Position numbers and translations under genes: made by a program. The notes beneath the pieces were generated by a model that worked only from the letters and a program-made list of their open reading frames with translations, had not been told where the DNA came from and ran no database searches. Of a DNA stretch of 64,000 bases, positions 25,421 to 34,177 are shown one piece after another. Origin of the DNA: Ferdinandcohnia sp047246645 (GTDB taxonomy: Bacteria > Bacillota > Bacilli > Bacillales > Bacillaceae_L); NCBI RefSeq assembly GCF_047246645.1, contig NZ_JBFOKR010000002.1:265739-329738 (forward strand), in the 5' to 3' direction. Position 1 is the first letter of the stretch. Each line of letters opens with the position of its first letter.

Positions 25421-26479
25421 ATGTATTTTAGAAATGAAAAAGGAAATACACTTCTATATGTCCTTGTTACAATAACTTTACTTTCAGTATTTGGAACAGT
25501 ACTTTCAGCGCAAGCCTTAAGCGGTTCAGAACAAGTACAAAAAACGGAAAGTTTTCAGCAGGCAACCGATGCGGCAGAAATGGGTATTGATCATTTTTAT
25601 AGGGATTTTAAAGTGAAAATTAATAATGTTGATTTAAGAAATAATACTTGTACAACAATAATCAATACTGCAAATACCATTATCAATTCTAAAACAATTG
25701 ATTCTAATACTTCTTACAAGATTACTTTTGATTCTGACCCAAGTAAGAATTGTTGGTTTAGTCCAGATGAAGGGAAGTATAAATTTAGCTTTTTAAGCAC
25801 TGGCTACATTAACAAAAACGGAACACAGGTCTCTGACAAAACTTTAACTGCAACGTTCCCAATACAGATTAATAATCTTTTCCCACCTAAGCCTGAAGGG
25901 TTTGACGATTGTGGAAGTGCAAGTGAACCATGTATTCCCACAGGTACTAACACTTATACGTATGACAAAGCTTATTTTCCAAATGGATTGACTATCGCTG
26001 ATAAATCAACAATCATTGCAAATAGTATTTATACAAATGGAGATTTAAACATTAGTGGTTACAATAATACAGATGAATTAAGAATTAAGCATGATTTATT
26101 CATAAACGGTGGTTCCCTCTTCCATAACCATGCAGACGCTATTGTTGAAGGTAACTTTTATTTGAATGGAACCTTCCAAGAGAATAACCATGGAGAACTT
26201 ATTGTAAAGGGTAATGCTTACTTCTACCAAGACATTTTAACAAAACCACACTCCTTTATCTGTGTAGAAAAAACCTTAACACTGTCTGAAGTAACAAAAA
26301 ATGTCTTAGGTGTTACTTTACTTGGTCCAGGACAAACATGTGATTCCATTAATAGTGTAGGAAACGGCAATGGAAATGAAGTTACAGGGGTATATGCTAA
26401 AGAAATTAGGATTTTTAATTCCGATGAAAATATTTTAATTAATGACAATGATTTAGAAGTTGATTATACAGGGAATTAA
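25421..26479 (+). CDS. Minor prepilin, PilX-like N-terminus with beta-helix-like C-terminus
   Basis: 352 residues. The signal is atypical: leader ends EKG, then NTLLYVLVTITLLSVFGTVLSAQ with no E5, as in PilX/GspK-type subunits. The C-terminal half has repeated short strands (SIYTNGDLNISG, DLFINGGSLF, NFYLNGTF, ELIVKGNAYF) suggesting a right-handed beta-helix. Six cysteines after the signal may form disulfides. GspK-like subunits lacking E5 normally sit at the very tip. Preceded by AAGGAGG and 13 nt from the previous gene. Ends at a bidirectional terminator. Confidence 0.85.
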   Translation: MYFRNEKGNTLLYVLVTITLLSVFGTVLSAQALSGSEQVQKTESFQQATDAAEMGIDHFYRDFKVKINNVDLRNNTCTTIINTANTIINSKTIDSNTSYKITFDSDPSKNCWFSPDEGKYKFSFLSTGYINKNGTQVSDKTLTATFPIQINNLFPPKPEGFDDCGSASEPCIPTGTNTYTYDKAYFPNGLTIADKSTIIANSIYTNGDLNISGYNNTDELRIKHDLFINGGSLFHNHADAIVEGNFYLNGTFQENNHGELIVKGNAYFYQDILTKPHSFICVEKTLTLSEVTKNVLGVTLLGPGQTCDSINSVGNGNGNEVTGVYAKEIRIFNSDENILINDNDLEVDYTGN

Positions 26480-26487
26480 GCATACGT

Positions 26488-26522
26488 AAAGAAGCTCATA
26501 TCGCCTAGATATGAGCTTCTTT
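26488..26522. terminator. Bidirectional terminator between minor pilins and the GGDEF gene
   Basis: 14-bp stem (AAAGAAGCTCATAT and its complement), loop CGCCTAG. It has T-rich sequence on the plus side and overlaps the stop codon of the minus-strand cyclase gene. Confidence 0.88.
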
Positions 26523-28248
26523 ATTTCACATACTCCGCAACCCTATTCCTGCCCGCCTGCTTCGCCCCAACATACATAGCACGATCAGCATGACGTAGGA
26601 GCTCAAGCGAAGTTTCTGCATCATATGGTGCAGTTGCGAATCCAATGCTCGCCGTGATACGAACCATTACTCGCTTTTGACTTTGGTTCAAATCATCTTC
26701 GATAGTAAATGGCCGATTAGAGATCATTTGTCTGATCGTCTCGGCAAGTTCATAACATGCACCCTTTTCTGTATCCGGTAATAATATGACGAACTCTTCT
26801 CCTCCATACCTTGCGACTGTTCCTATGTTACCAATTAGATGTTTAAGTCGTAAAGCTAATTCTCTCAAAACATCATTTCCACTTTGATGTCCGTAAGTGT
26901 CATTGATGGCTTTGAAATGATCAATATCTAATAGTATTAGTGATAGTGGTCCAGTTTTATGATTGTCTAGTTTTTTGAACTCTGTTTCTAGTACTTGTTC
27001 AAAGTACCGGTAATTGTAGACTCGAGTTAATGAACATATCTCACTTTTACTCTTGGTTTCTTCATGATGTCTAGCATTTTCAATTGCTACTGCTAGATAT
27101 GTTGATAGGATATCAACGATCATTAACTGGTACTTTTCATAGCTTCGTCTTTTGTTTGAGGCTAGTGCAAAGACACCTACCACTTGTTTATTTCTTATAA
27201 CAGGAACACAGATGACACTCTCAGCCGAATCTGGTAAATAACCTTCAGTTATATCTCTAAATTCTTTTTTCGTATTATAAAGGATTGCTTTCTTCTCTTT
27301 CCATACCCTACCTGCAATACCTTCTCCCATTCGTAGAGGAGGATATGATTGGTCAGTTTGATTATCCGTAGAAAAACTTCTAATTACATGAAGTTCCCTA
27401 TCCTCCACAACATCAAGTATGTATGCATAATCAACAGGGAGCATTTTACAAATTTTTTCTATAAACACATCTAGAACCTCTTCAACCTTTAATCTTCCTG
27501 CAAGTTGATGTCCAATTTCAGATGCTTTTTGCAAATAATCATTAATTCGTTGACTAGAATAATAGAGTCGTAACATGAATGACAAACTAACAAGAGGAAT
27601 TCCAACGTAGAATAATGCTATTAATCCAACTTCAATATATAACATGTATAAGACAAGACCTACTGGGAAATGCAGTAAAATAGTTGCGCCTTCCCAAATG
27701 ACATCATTCGTTATAAATGGTTCTTTTTGAGGATTCTTTGATAATGTAGCTTTGATCACACGTAACAACGCATGGTTAGTGATAAATCTAGTAATCTGAT
27801 ATCCGATTACAGGGATCAAGAATCCAGGAGACGACATATCAATTACTCCATGTGTTCCACCTAGTAAATAAAAGACCACTGCTGCAAGAAATGAAGTTAA
27901 AAAGAATAAAAAGGAATTAAGTGGTATCCGGTATGAATCCTTTACTCCAATTCTTACTCGAATTAACAATAATACTAAAGCAATTTGTGTAATTAAGACT
28001 TCGATAAATAATCCAAAGAAGAGGAAAATCGCTAGAGTAACACCCTCTGTAAACATAATAGGAACATTGTTTACAATGATAGGTAAAGCAGAGATTAGCC
28101 CAGTAAGTAGCAAGAAGCTTATAATATCGATCTCAAATCCAGCAAATACTGGTTCTGTATTCTGATACAATAACCACATGCTTATAGGAAATAGCAAAAA
28201 CCATGCTAACCAAAGGCCATGTCTAACTCTATTACTTACCTCCATCAC
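26521..28248 (-). CDS. Membrane GAF-GGDEF diguanylate cyclase
   Basis: 575 residues: an N-terminal membrane region of about six or seven segments (1-210), a GAF domain (about 245-390), and a GGDEF domain with active-site GGEEF at 482-486 (VARYGGEEFVILLP). The inhibitory I-site RxxD that normally precedes the signature by five residues is absent (GNIG instead), so product inhibition at that site is not expected. Role: makes c-di-GMP from two GTP in response to a signal at the membrane or GAF domain. Next to the pilus locus and convergent with it; a link to PilB is possible but unproven. Confidence 0.92.
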   Translation of the reverse strand: MMEVSNRVRHGLWLAWFLLFPISMWLLYQNTEPVFAGFEIDIISFLLLTGLISALPIIVNNVPIMFTEGVTLAIFLFFGLFIEVLITQIALVLLLIRVRIGVKDSYRIPLNSFLFFLTSFLAAVVFYLLGGTHGVIDMSSPGFLIPVIGYQITRFITNHALLRVIKATLSKNPQKEPFITNDVIWEGATILLHFPVGLVLYMLYIEVGLIALFYVGIPLVSLSFMLRLYYSSQRINDYLQKASEIGHQLAGRLKVEEVLDVFIEKICKMLPVDYAYILDVVEDRELHVIRSFSTDNQTDQSYPPLRMGEGIAGRVWKEKKAILYNTKKEFRDITEGYLPDSAESVICVPVIRNKQVVGVFALASNKRRSYEKYQLMIVDILSTYLAVAIENARHHEETKSKSEICSLTRVYNYRYFEQVLETEFKKLDNHKTGPLSLILLDIDHFKAINDTYGHQSGNDVLRELALRLKHLIGNIGTVARYGGEEFVILLPDTEKGACYELAETIRQMISNRPFTIEDDLNQSQKRVMVRITASIGFATAPYDAETSLELLRHADRAMYVGAKQAGRNRVAEYVK

Positions 28249-28332
28249 GTTTTCCTCCTCTCATTTACATCCTATGATTATTTTACCAAATTTTCAGATA
28301 CATGTCTTCATTTTAGTTCTTTTTTCCTATCA

Positions 28333-29646
28333 TTAATTTTTAGTTGATAAGATATAATGCCGTACATTTGAAATAAAATAAAGTGACCCAGTTATTAGCA
28401 ACACTTCATTCTCACTGTTAGAAAGCTTATTCTTACTTATTTCAATTGCTTCTATCCAATTCTCTATGACACGTATTGAATCACTAGCTGATGAACTTTC
28501 ATATAGGTCTTTTGAACTAGCTGCTCTCGGAAAGTCAAAACTAGTAAAAGTTAATGAGTCAGCTACTTCTTCAAGCTGAGATATCATGTTATCTAGTTTT
28601 TTATCCTTCAATGCACTAAATACAACATGGACTTTCTTATCTGATAAATGTGTTTTAATAGTATCCACCAAGCTCTTAATTCCCTCTGGATTATGTGCAC
28701 CATCAATGATAATAGGTGGTTGTGTTGATATTTGTTCAAACCGTCCTACCCAGTTTGTTTCTTCTAATCCTTTAAGAAGTTCCTTTTCTGAAATCTTCGC
28801 TACACCTTCCAGTACTAATAACTTAATTGCCATAACAGCCAAGCTAGCATTATTTACTTGGTGTGCCCCCTTCATTGATAAGAAGAGATTTTTATATGTA
28901 TCGTTTGGTGTCTTAAGTGAAAAAAGTTCTCCTTGCTCAGAAGGCTTATGATCCACAATAAAGAAGTCCTTGCTTAATTGATAAAGAGCACTGTTTGTCT
29001 GTTTTGCCTTCTGGCTTATTACTTGAATAGCTTCCTCTTGATCAACAGCTGTAATAACAGGCTTTCCCTCTTTAATAATCCCTGCTTTCTCACTTGCAAT
29101 CTCAGTTAATGTATCACCAAGGATGTTCATATGATCATACCCAATACTTGTAATAATTGAAAGCATCGGTGTAATGACATTCGTTGAATCAAATCTGCCT
29201 CCTAGTCCGACCTCCATGATGACAAAGTCTATTTCAGGGTTTGTACCAAAATAATAAAGTGCCATAGCTGTAATGACTTCAAATTCAGTTGGTCCACCAA
29301 GGTCAGTTTGTTCCAATTCATCAGCTAATGGTTTGATAACTTGTAAAAGAGAAACAATCTCTTCATCACGAATCGGTTTTCCATTCAAACTGATTCTTTC
29401 ATTAAAGCTTTCAATATAAGGAGAAGTAAATGTACCTACAGAATAGCCTGCCTGTTGTAAAATGTTTCGAAGATAGCTAACTGTAGAACCTTTACCATTA
29501 GTTCCTCCAACATGAATTGCTTTAATTTTTTTCTCTGGATGGTTGAGTCGTTCCATCATCCACTCCATCCGTGATAAGCCGGGCTTTATACCAAGTCTTA
29601 ATCGACTATGAATCCAAGATAATGCATCTTCATATGTATGAATCAT
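28333..29646 (-). CDS. folC: Folylpolyglutamate synthase / dihydrofolate synthase
   Basis: 437 residues of the Mur ligase-like FolC family. P-loop GGTNGKGST with GTNGKGS at 48-54, the folate loop region TSPYIESFNERI, EVGLGGRFDSTNVI near 147, and DGAHNPEG near 313. Role: adds L-glutamate to dihydropteroate and tetrahydrofolates (cytoplasm). Downstream of valS across a 66-bp spacer containing a perfect palindrome. valS-folC is the conserved Bacillus order. Confidence 0.97.
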   Translation of the reverse strand: MIHTYEDALSWIHSRLRLGIKPGLSRMEWMMERLNHPEKKIKAIHVGGTNGKGSTVSYLRNILQQAGYSVGTFTSPYIESFNERISLNGKPIRDEEIVSLLQVIKPLADELEQTDLGGPTEFEVITAMALYYFGTNPEIDFVIMEVGLGGRFDSTNVITPMLSIITSIGYDHMNILGDTLTEIASEKAGIIKEGKPVITAVDQEEAIQVISQKAKQTNSALYQLSKDFFIVDHKPSEQGELFSLKTPNDTYKNLFLSMKGAHQVNNASLAVMAIKLLVLEGVAKISEKELLKGLEETNWVGRFEQISTQPPIIIDGAHNPEGIKSLVDTIKTHLSDKKVHVVFSALKDKKLDNMISQLEEVADSLTFTSFDFPRAASSKDLYESSSASDSIRVIENWIEAIEISKNKLSNSENEVLLITGSLYFISNVRHYILSTKN

Positions 29647-29673
29647 TATTTGTTCCTCACTTTATGCATAAGT

Positions 29674-29703
29674 AGAGACGAATCTACTAGTAGATTCGTC
29701 TCT
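29674..29703 (-). terminator. Perfect 30-bp palindrome between valS and folC
   Basis: 13-bp stem (AGAGACGAATCTA and its complement) closed by CTAG. The minus strand continues ACTTATGCAT, so there is no U-run. It may act as a weak terminator or processing hairpin between valS and folC rather than a full stop. Confidence 0.6.
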
Positions 29704-29712
29704 TGTGTATCC

Positions 29713-32355
29713 TTACCCTTTTAATTCTGTAATTCTTGTGCGAACTGCATCACGTTTTTCGATGTAGTCCTTCTCCTTAGCGCGCTCTTCTTCGATTACT
29801 TTTTCAGGAGCTTTTTTAACAAAGCCTTCATTGCCTAGTTTCTTTTGAACTCTTTCAACTTCTTTATCAAGCTTTTCAAGTTCTTTTTCCAGGCGTTTGA
29901 TTTCTTCATCAATATTGATAAGTCCTTCAAGTGGAAGAGTCAATTCTGCTCCAGTTACAACCGCAGACATTGCTTTTTCTGTCGAAGAAATCTCCGTTGC
30001 GATAATTAATTCACTTGGATTACAGAATCTTTCAAGGTATGAACGATTACTCTCAAGCTGTTCCAATACCTGATCATCTTTTGCCTTTATGTGAAGCTTA
30101 ATTTGCTTACTCATTGGTGTATTAACTTCGGCACGAATGTTTCGAACTGAGCGAATGATATCTACCAATAAACGCATTTCTGATGCAGCGTTTTGATCAG
30201 TATACTCTTCTTTAACTACTGGCCAGTTTGCAATTGTTATGGATTCGCCATGATGTGGCAGGTTCTGCCATATTTCCTCGGTAATAAACGGCATGAACGG
30301 ATGTAAAAGTCGCATTGTGTGATCTAATACATATGCCAAAATTGAACGAGTTGTTTTCTTAGCTTTCTCATCTTCACCGTATAGAGGAAGTTTTGCCATT
30401 TCAATATACCAATCACAGAAATCGTCCCAAATGAAGTTGTAAAGTACGCGACCAACTTCTCCAAATTCATACTTATCAACTAGCTTTGTAACAGAAGCAA
30501 TTGTTTCGTTCAAGCGAGTTAAAATCCATTTATCAGCAACAGATTTTTCTCCAGTAATGTCGATATCTTCATACTTCATATCGCCCATATTCATCATTGC
30601 AAATCTTGAGGCATTCCAAATCTTATTTGCGAAGTTCCAAGTTGACTCAACTTTTTCCATACTGAAACGTAAGTCTTGACCTGGTGAACTTCCTGTTGAT
30701 AAGAAGTAACGTAGAGAGTCTGCACCATATTGAGCAATTACATCCATTGGGTCTACACCATTACCAAGAGATTTACTCATCTTACGCCCCTGTGAGTCAC
30801 GTACTAAACCATGAATGAGTACATCCTTGAATGGACGTTGACCTGTGAACTCAAGACCTTGGAAGATCATCCGAGATACCCAGAAGAAGATGATATCATA
30901 GCCAGTTACTAATACATCTGTTGGGTAGTAACGCTTGAAGTCTTCTGCATTTACGTCTGGCCAACCCATCGTTGAAAACGGCCATAACGCTGAGCTGAAC
31001 CATGTATCTAAAACGTCATTGTCCTGTGTCCAGTTTTCAATGTCTGCTGGAGGCTCATGATCTACATGTACTTCTCCAGTTTCATTGTGATACCAAGCTG
31101 GAATTCGATGTCCCCACCATAATTGACGGGAAATACACCAGTCACGGATGTTTTCCATCCAATGTAGGTATGTTTTTTCAAATCGATCAGGTACAAATTG
31201 TACTTTTTCTTCCTGAGCTTGAAGCTTAATTGCTTCATCCGCTAATGGTTGCATTTTTACAAACCATTGAGTTGATAAATATGGTTCAACAACAGCACCA
31301 CTACGCTCACTATGACCAACTGAGTGCATATGATCTTCTATCTTGAAAAGGACACCTTCTTCTTGTAGGTCCTTTACGATTTGTTTTCGACACTCAAAAC
31401 GATCAAGTCCTTGGTACTTTCCTGCATTAGCATTCATTGAGCCATCTTCATTCATAACTAGAACGCGCTCAAGATTATGTCTGTTTCCTACTTCGAAGTC
31501 ATTTGGATCATGTGCTGGAGTTATTTTAACTGCTCCAGATCCAAATTCCATATCTACGTAATCATCGCCAACGATAGGGATTTCTCTACCAACGATTGGG
31601 AGAATAACAGTCTTGCCAATTAAATGCTTAAATCGTTCATCTTCTGGATGAACAGCAATCGCTGTATCGCCTAGCATTGTTTCTGGACGAGTTGTTGCAA
31701 TTTCGATATGACCGCTTCCATCTGCTAACGGATATCGCATATGATAAAATGCACCTTGAACATCTTTATAGATAACTTCAATGTCTGAAAGAGCAGTCTT
31801 TGTAGCAGGATCCCAGTTAATAATGTATTCACCACGGTAGATTAGACCTTTTTTATATAGAGTGACGAAAACTTCACGAACCGCTTTTGAAAGACCTTCA
31901 TCAAGTGTGAAACGCTCTCTTGAATAATCTAATCCAAGCCCCAGCTTTGACCATTGTTCACGAATATGACTTGCATACTCTTCCTTCCACTTCCATGTTT
32001 CCTCTACGAATTTTTCACGACCTAGATCATAACGTGATTTTCCTTCTTCACGTAGCTTTGCTTCCACCTTAGCCTGTGTTGCAATTCCTGCATGGTCCAT
32101 TCCCGGTAACCAAAGTACATCATAGCCCTGCATTCTTTTAATACGGGTTACGATATCTTGTAATGTCGTATCCCAAGCATGACCTAAATGCAGTTTACCA
32201 GTAACGTTTGGCGGTGGAATTACGATTGTATACGGTGTTTTGTTAGCATCACCAGTTGCTTCGAAGAACCTTCCGTCTAACCAATACTGATAACGTCCCG
32301 CTTCAATCGCTTGCGGGTCATACTTGGTTGATAATGTTTTTTCTGTTGTTTCCAT
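29713..32355 (-). CDS. valS: Valyl-tRNA synthetase
   Basis: 880 residues, class I. HIGH-type motif HLGH at 56-59 (PPNVTGKLHLGHAW), KMSKS at 525-529, editing (CP1) domain between with TTRPETMLGDTAIAVHPED, anticodon-binding domain, and the C-terminal coiled-coil arm (EEIKRLEKELEKLDKEVERVQKKLG). Role: charges tRNA-Val. ATG at 32355 preceded by AAGGAGG. Expression is governed by a T-box leader directly upstream. Confidence 0.99.
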   Translation of the reverse strand: METTEKTLSTKYDPQAIEAGRYQYWLDGRFFEATGDANKTPYTIVIPPPNVTGKLHLGHAWDTTLQDIVTRIKRMQGYDVLWLPGMDHAGIATQAKVEAKLREEGKSRYDLGREKFVEETWKWKEEYASHIREQWSKLGLGLDYSRERFTLDEGLSKAVREVFVTLYKKGLIYRGEYIINWDPATKTALSDIEVIYKDVQGAFYHMRYPLADGSGHIEIATTRPETMLGDTAIAVHPEDERFKHLIGKTVILPIVGREIPIVGDDYVDMEFGSGAVKITPAHDPNDFEVGNRHNLERVLVMNEDGSMNANAGKYQGLDRFECRKQIVKDLQEEGVLFKIEDHMHSVGHSERSGAVVEPYLSTQWFVKMQPLADEAIKLQAQEEKVQFVPDRFEKTYLHWMENIRDWCISRQLWWGHRIPAWYHNETGEVHVDHEPPADIENWTQDNDVLDTWFSSALWPFSTMGWPDVNAEDFKRYYPTDVLVTGYDIIFFWVSRMIFQGLEFTGQRPFKDVLIHGLVRDSQGRKMSKSLGNGVDPMDVIAQYGADSLRYFLSTGSSPGQDLRFSMEKVESTWNFANKIWNASRFAMMNMGDMKYEDIDITGEKSVADKWILTRLNETIASVTKLVDKYEFGEVGRVLYNFIWDDFCDWYIEMAKLPLYGEDEKAKKTTRSILAYVLDHTMRLLHPFMPFITEEIWQNLPHHGESITIANWPVVKEEYTDQNAASEMRLLVDIIRSVRNIRAEVNTPMSKQIKLHIKAKDDQVLEQLESNRSYLERFCNPSELIIATEISSTEKAMSAVVTGAELTLPLEGLINIDEEIKRLEKELEKLDKEVERVQKKLGNEGFVKKAPEKVIEEERAKEKDYIEKRDAVRTRITELKG

Positions 32356-32384
32356 ATGATTTCCTCCTTACTAGTACCTAAAAA

Positions 32385-32625
32385 AATAAAAAACTCCATT
32401 CATCCTATTAAAAGGACGAATGGAGTTAATTCGCGGTACCACCTTTTTTCATAGATATGTTACTATCTATGCTCTCAATAAAGATAACGGCTCTTCACCG
32501 GCTTTTACTACTGAAGATTCATAAAAGCTACTCATGGGCGACCTTCCAACGTAACAGTCCTAAGAAATCTCCCAGCAAATGATTTCTCTCTCTGAAGGTG
32601 TGACGATGTACTCTTCCCAATCCAT
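32385..32625 (-). promoter_or_regulatory. T-box riboswitch (tRNA-Val responsive) upstream of valS
   Basis: On the minus strand the T-box core AAGGTGGTACCGCG (32445-32432) is followed by a terminator, with arms ACTCCATTC and GAATGGAGT and then TTTTTTATTTTTTT (about 32423-32380). Upstream are the Stem I elements AGAGAG and GCTGGGAG. ACCTTC (5' side) can pair with GAAGGT (3' side); GTC at 32542-32540, overlapping the last two bases of that stem, is the likely valine specifier codon, although I could not fold the stem fully. Uncharged tRNA-Val should stabilise the antiterminator and raise valS expression. Confidence 0.93.
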
Positions 32626-32831
32626 GTAATTAAGATGATTTAATTTATTATATAATCTACTACAAATGTTACCTAATTGCAACCTCTATAGTCAATAAGG
32701 TTAACCAAGTTTTTACTACTTTATTCATATGCAGAGTCAGCGTGACAAACTTTTTTAAAACATTTAGCGGAACTTTTCATGATTCCTAAGCATAACCTAA
32801 TTATAGGAGTTCTCGAAGGGAGCGAAACACC

Positions 32832-33023
32832 ATGAGAAGACGAATTCGAAAATATGGCTATCCTCCATGGCTGCGATATACTCGTGATGTTTGTGCACAG
32901 TTTATCATTCCGATTGTAATCGTACAGGGAGTCCGAACGATTTTTCTACCAACATCGTTTGATGTCATATTCCTAGCACTTCTAATAGTATTTGCTGCTT
33001 CATTGCATTTAGATTGGATCTAA
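32832..33023 (+). CDS. Conserved small membrane protein of unknown function
   Basis: 63 residues, MRRRIRKYGYPPWLRYTRDV at the start: a strongly basic N-terminus followed by two hydrophobic segments (about 22-40 and 44-60). AAGGGAG lies about 9 nt before the ATG. It is one of few plus-strand genes and is followed by its own terminator. The sequence resembles short hypothetical proteins I recall from other Bacillus genomes, but I know no function. A single transcription unit between the valS leader and ysxE. Confidence 0.75.
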   Translation: MRRRIRKYGYPPWLRYTRDVCAQFIIPIVIVQGVRTIFLPTSFDVIFLALLIVFAASLHLDWI

Positions 33024-33026
33024 AAA

Positions 33027-33055
33027 AATCCCATACAGCGCCTATGTATGGGATT
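33027..33055. terminator. Bidirectional terminator between the small membrane gene and ysxE
   Basis: 11-bp stem (AATCCCATACA and its complement), loop GCGCCTA. T-rich on the plus side (TCTTCTTC) and TTTTTTTAG on the minus side. It overlaps the last codons and stop of ysxE. Confidence 0.85.
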
Positions 33056-34085
33056 CTTCTTCTTCAGTATTTAATTCTTCTTGCTTTCTCTTATCTTCTG
33101 CCTCAAGAATCTTTACAGCTACATATTCAATGTTTTTGGTAAGCCAATAGGCTCGTTGTAACTGTTGGACATGCTCTCTCTCACTTTTGGTTCTATTTTT
33201 CTCGTAATTTTTAATACAACGATATATTGGTTCAGGGTATGATAAATAGCTTAGAAATAAATAAATCTCTTCATCTCGTAACGGATTGTGTTTCCGATAT
33301 GTTTCATACCATTCAACACAGTTTTCACATAGAGTTGGATATGTTTTTAATAATCGATAATAAAGACTCACTAAGTCATTAACAGGATTCCCATAAGCTG
33401 ATTTCTCAAAGTTAGATAGATACCCTTTTCCATTATCATCAAAGAGGAAATGTGAATCAGATAAATTTCCATGGGTGAGTGCGGTACGGAAGGTCTTACT
33501 TTCTTGCACTTTGTCATACCAGCAATCAAGTTGATTATGTGCAAACCGACTAGCAAGGCTAACCTCATAAAAATACGTGCAAAATTGTAGTTCAAAGGGG
33601 GACATATACCATTTCTTTTCAGCTTGTTCTACGAATGACTCGAGATATTGATTTTGCTCCTCCCACTGATTAACAATTCCCTCAAAATGACTCGTAATTT
33701 CATCCTCTTCTATTGTTTGTTTTCTCGATGTAGTAAGATGAACCCTTGCTATCTCCTTAAAAATCACATCATTACGTGTGACACGGTCAGTTGGTTCATG
33801 GTTCTGTATCCACGGCATTAAATAATGATAGTTTTGACCGTAATAGACGAGATACATTCCATCTCTTGTAGGATAGATCGGTACCGCTCTCGTATAGCCC
33901 TGTTGAAATAATTGCTGAAGAAAGACTGGAAAATGTAAATTTATTTTCTTTGTTATTGTTTTAAGCGCGAATACACCGTTTCTCGTTACGACCTTCTTTA
34001 TCTTTCCATGGTCTTCTATATGTGTAGGCTGCAAATTATATTTCTTTAAGATGGGCCCATAATTTCCGACCTCATTCTTTGCCAT
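33042..34085 (-). CDS. ysxE: Spore coat-associated kinase-like protein YsxE (CotS family)
   Basis: 347 residues from ATG 34085 (GGGTGG 6 nt upstream); an upstream ATG at 34145 lacks a ribosome site. Aminoglycoside-phosphotransferase/CotS-like fold: Lys-containing N-lobe (VVTRNGVFALKTITKK), a catalytic-loop-like LTHGNLSDSHFLFD near 225 and LSNFEKSAYGNPVNDL. The usual D of the HGD loop is N and the metal-binding D is E in NFE, so kinase activity is doubtful. Follows spoVID as in B. subtilis, where YsxE is made in the mother cell and depends on SpoVID/SafA for coat assembly. C-terminal tail is acidic. Confidence 0.9.
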   Translation of the reverse strand: MAKNEVGNYGPILKKYNLQPTHIEDHGKIKKVVTRNGVFALKTITKKINLHFPVFLQQLFQQGYTRAVPIYPTRDGMYLVYYGQNYHYLMPWIQNHEPTDRVTRNDVIFKEIARVHLTTSRKQTIEEDEITSHFEGIVNQWEEQNQYLESFVEQAEKKWYMSPFELQFCTYFYEVSLASRFAHNQLDCWYDKVQESKTFRTALTHGNLSDSHFLFDDNGKGYLSNFEKSAYGNPVNDLVSLYYRLLKTYPTLCENCVEWYETYRKHNPLRDEEIYLFLSYLSYPEPIYRCIKNYEKNRTKSEREHVQQLQRAYWLTKNIEYVAVKILEAEDKRKQEELNTEEEESHT

Positions 34086-34148
34086 GAGGACCACCCGCTC
34101 TCTATACCTATTTATTGATAGTGTTTCAATCCACTTAAATAACAAAAC

Positions 34149-34169
34149 AGGTGAGGGAGTGCCTCACCT
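34149..34169 (-). terminator. Hairpin between spoVID and ysxE
   Basis: AGGTGAGG and CCTCACCT arms (8 bp, 5-nt loop). The minus strand continues GTTTTGTTATTT. It may reduce read-through from spoVID into ysxE. Confidence 0.55.
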
Positions 34170-34177
34170 TATTTCCT

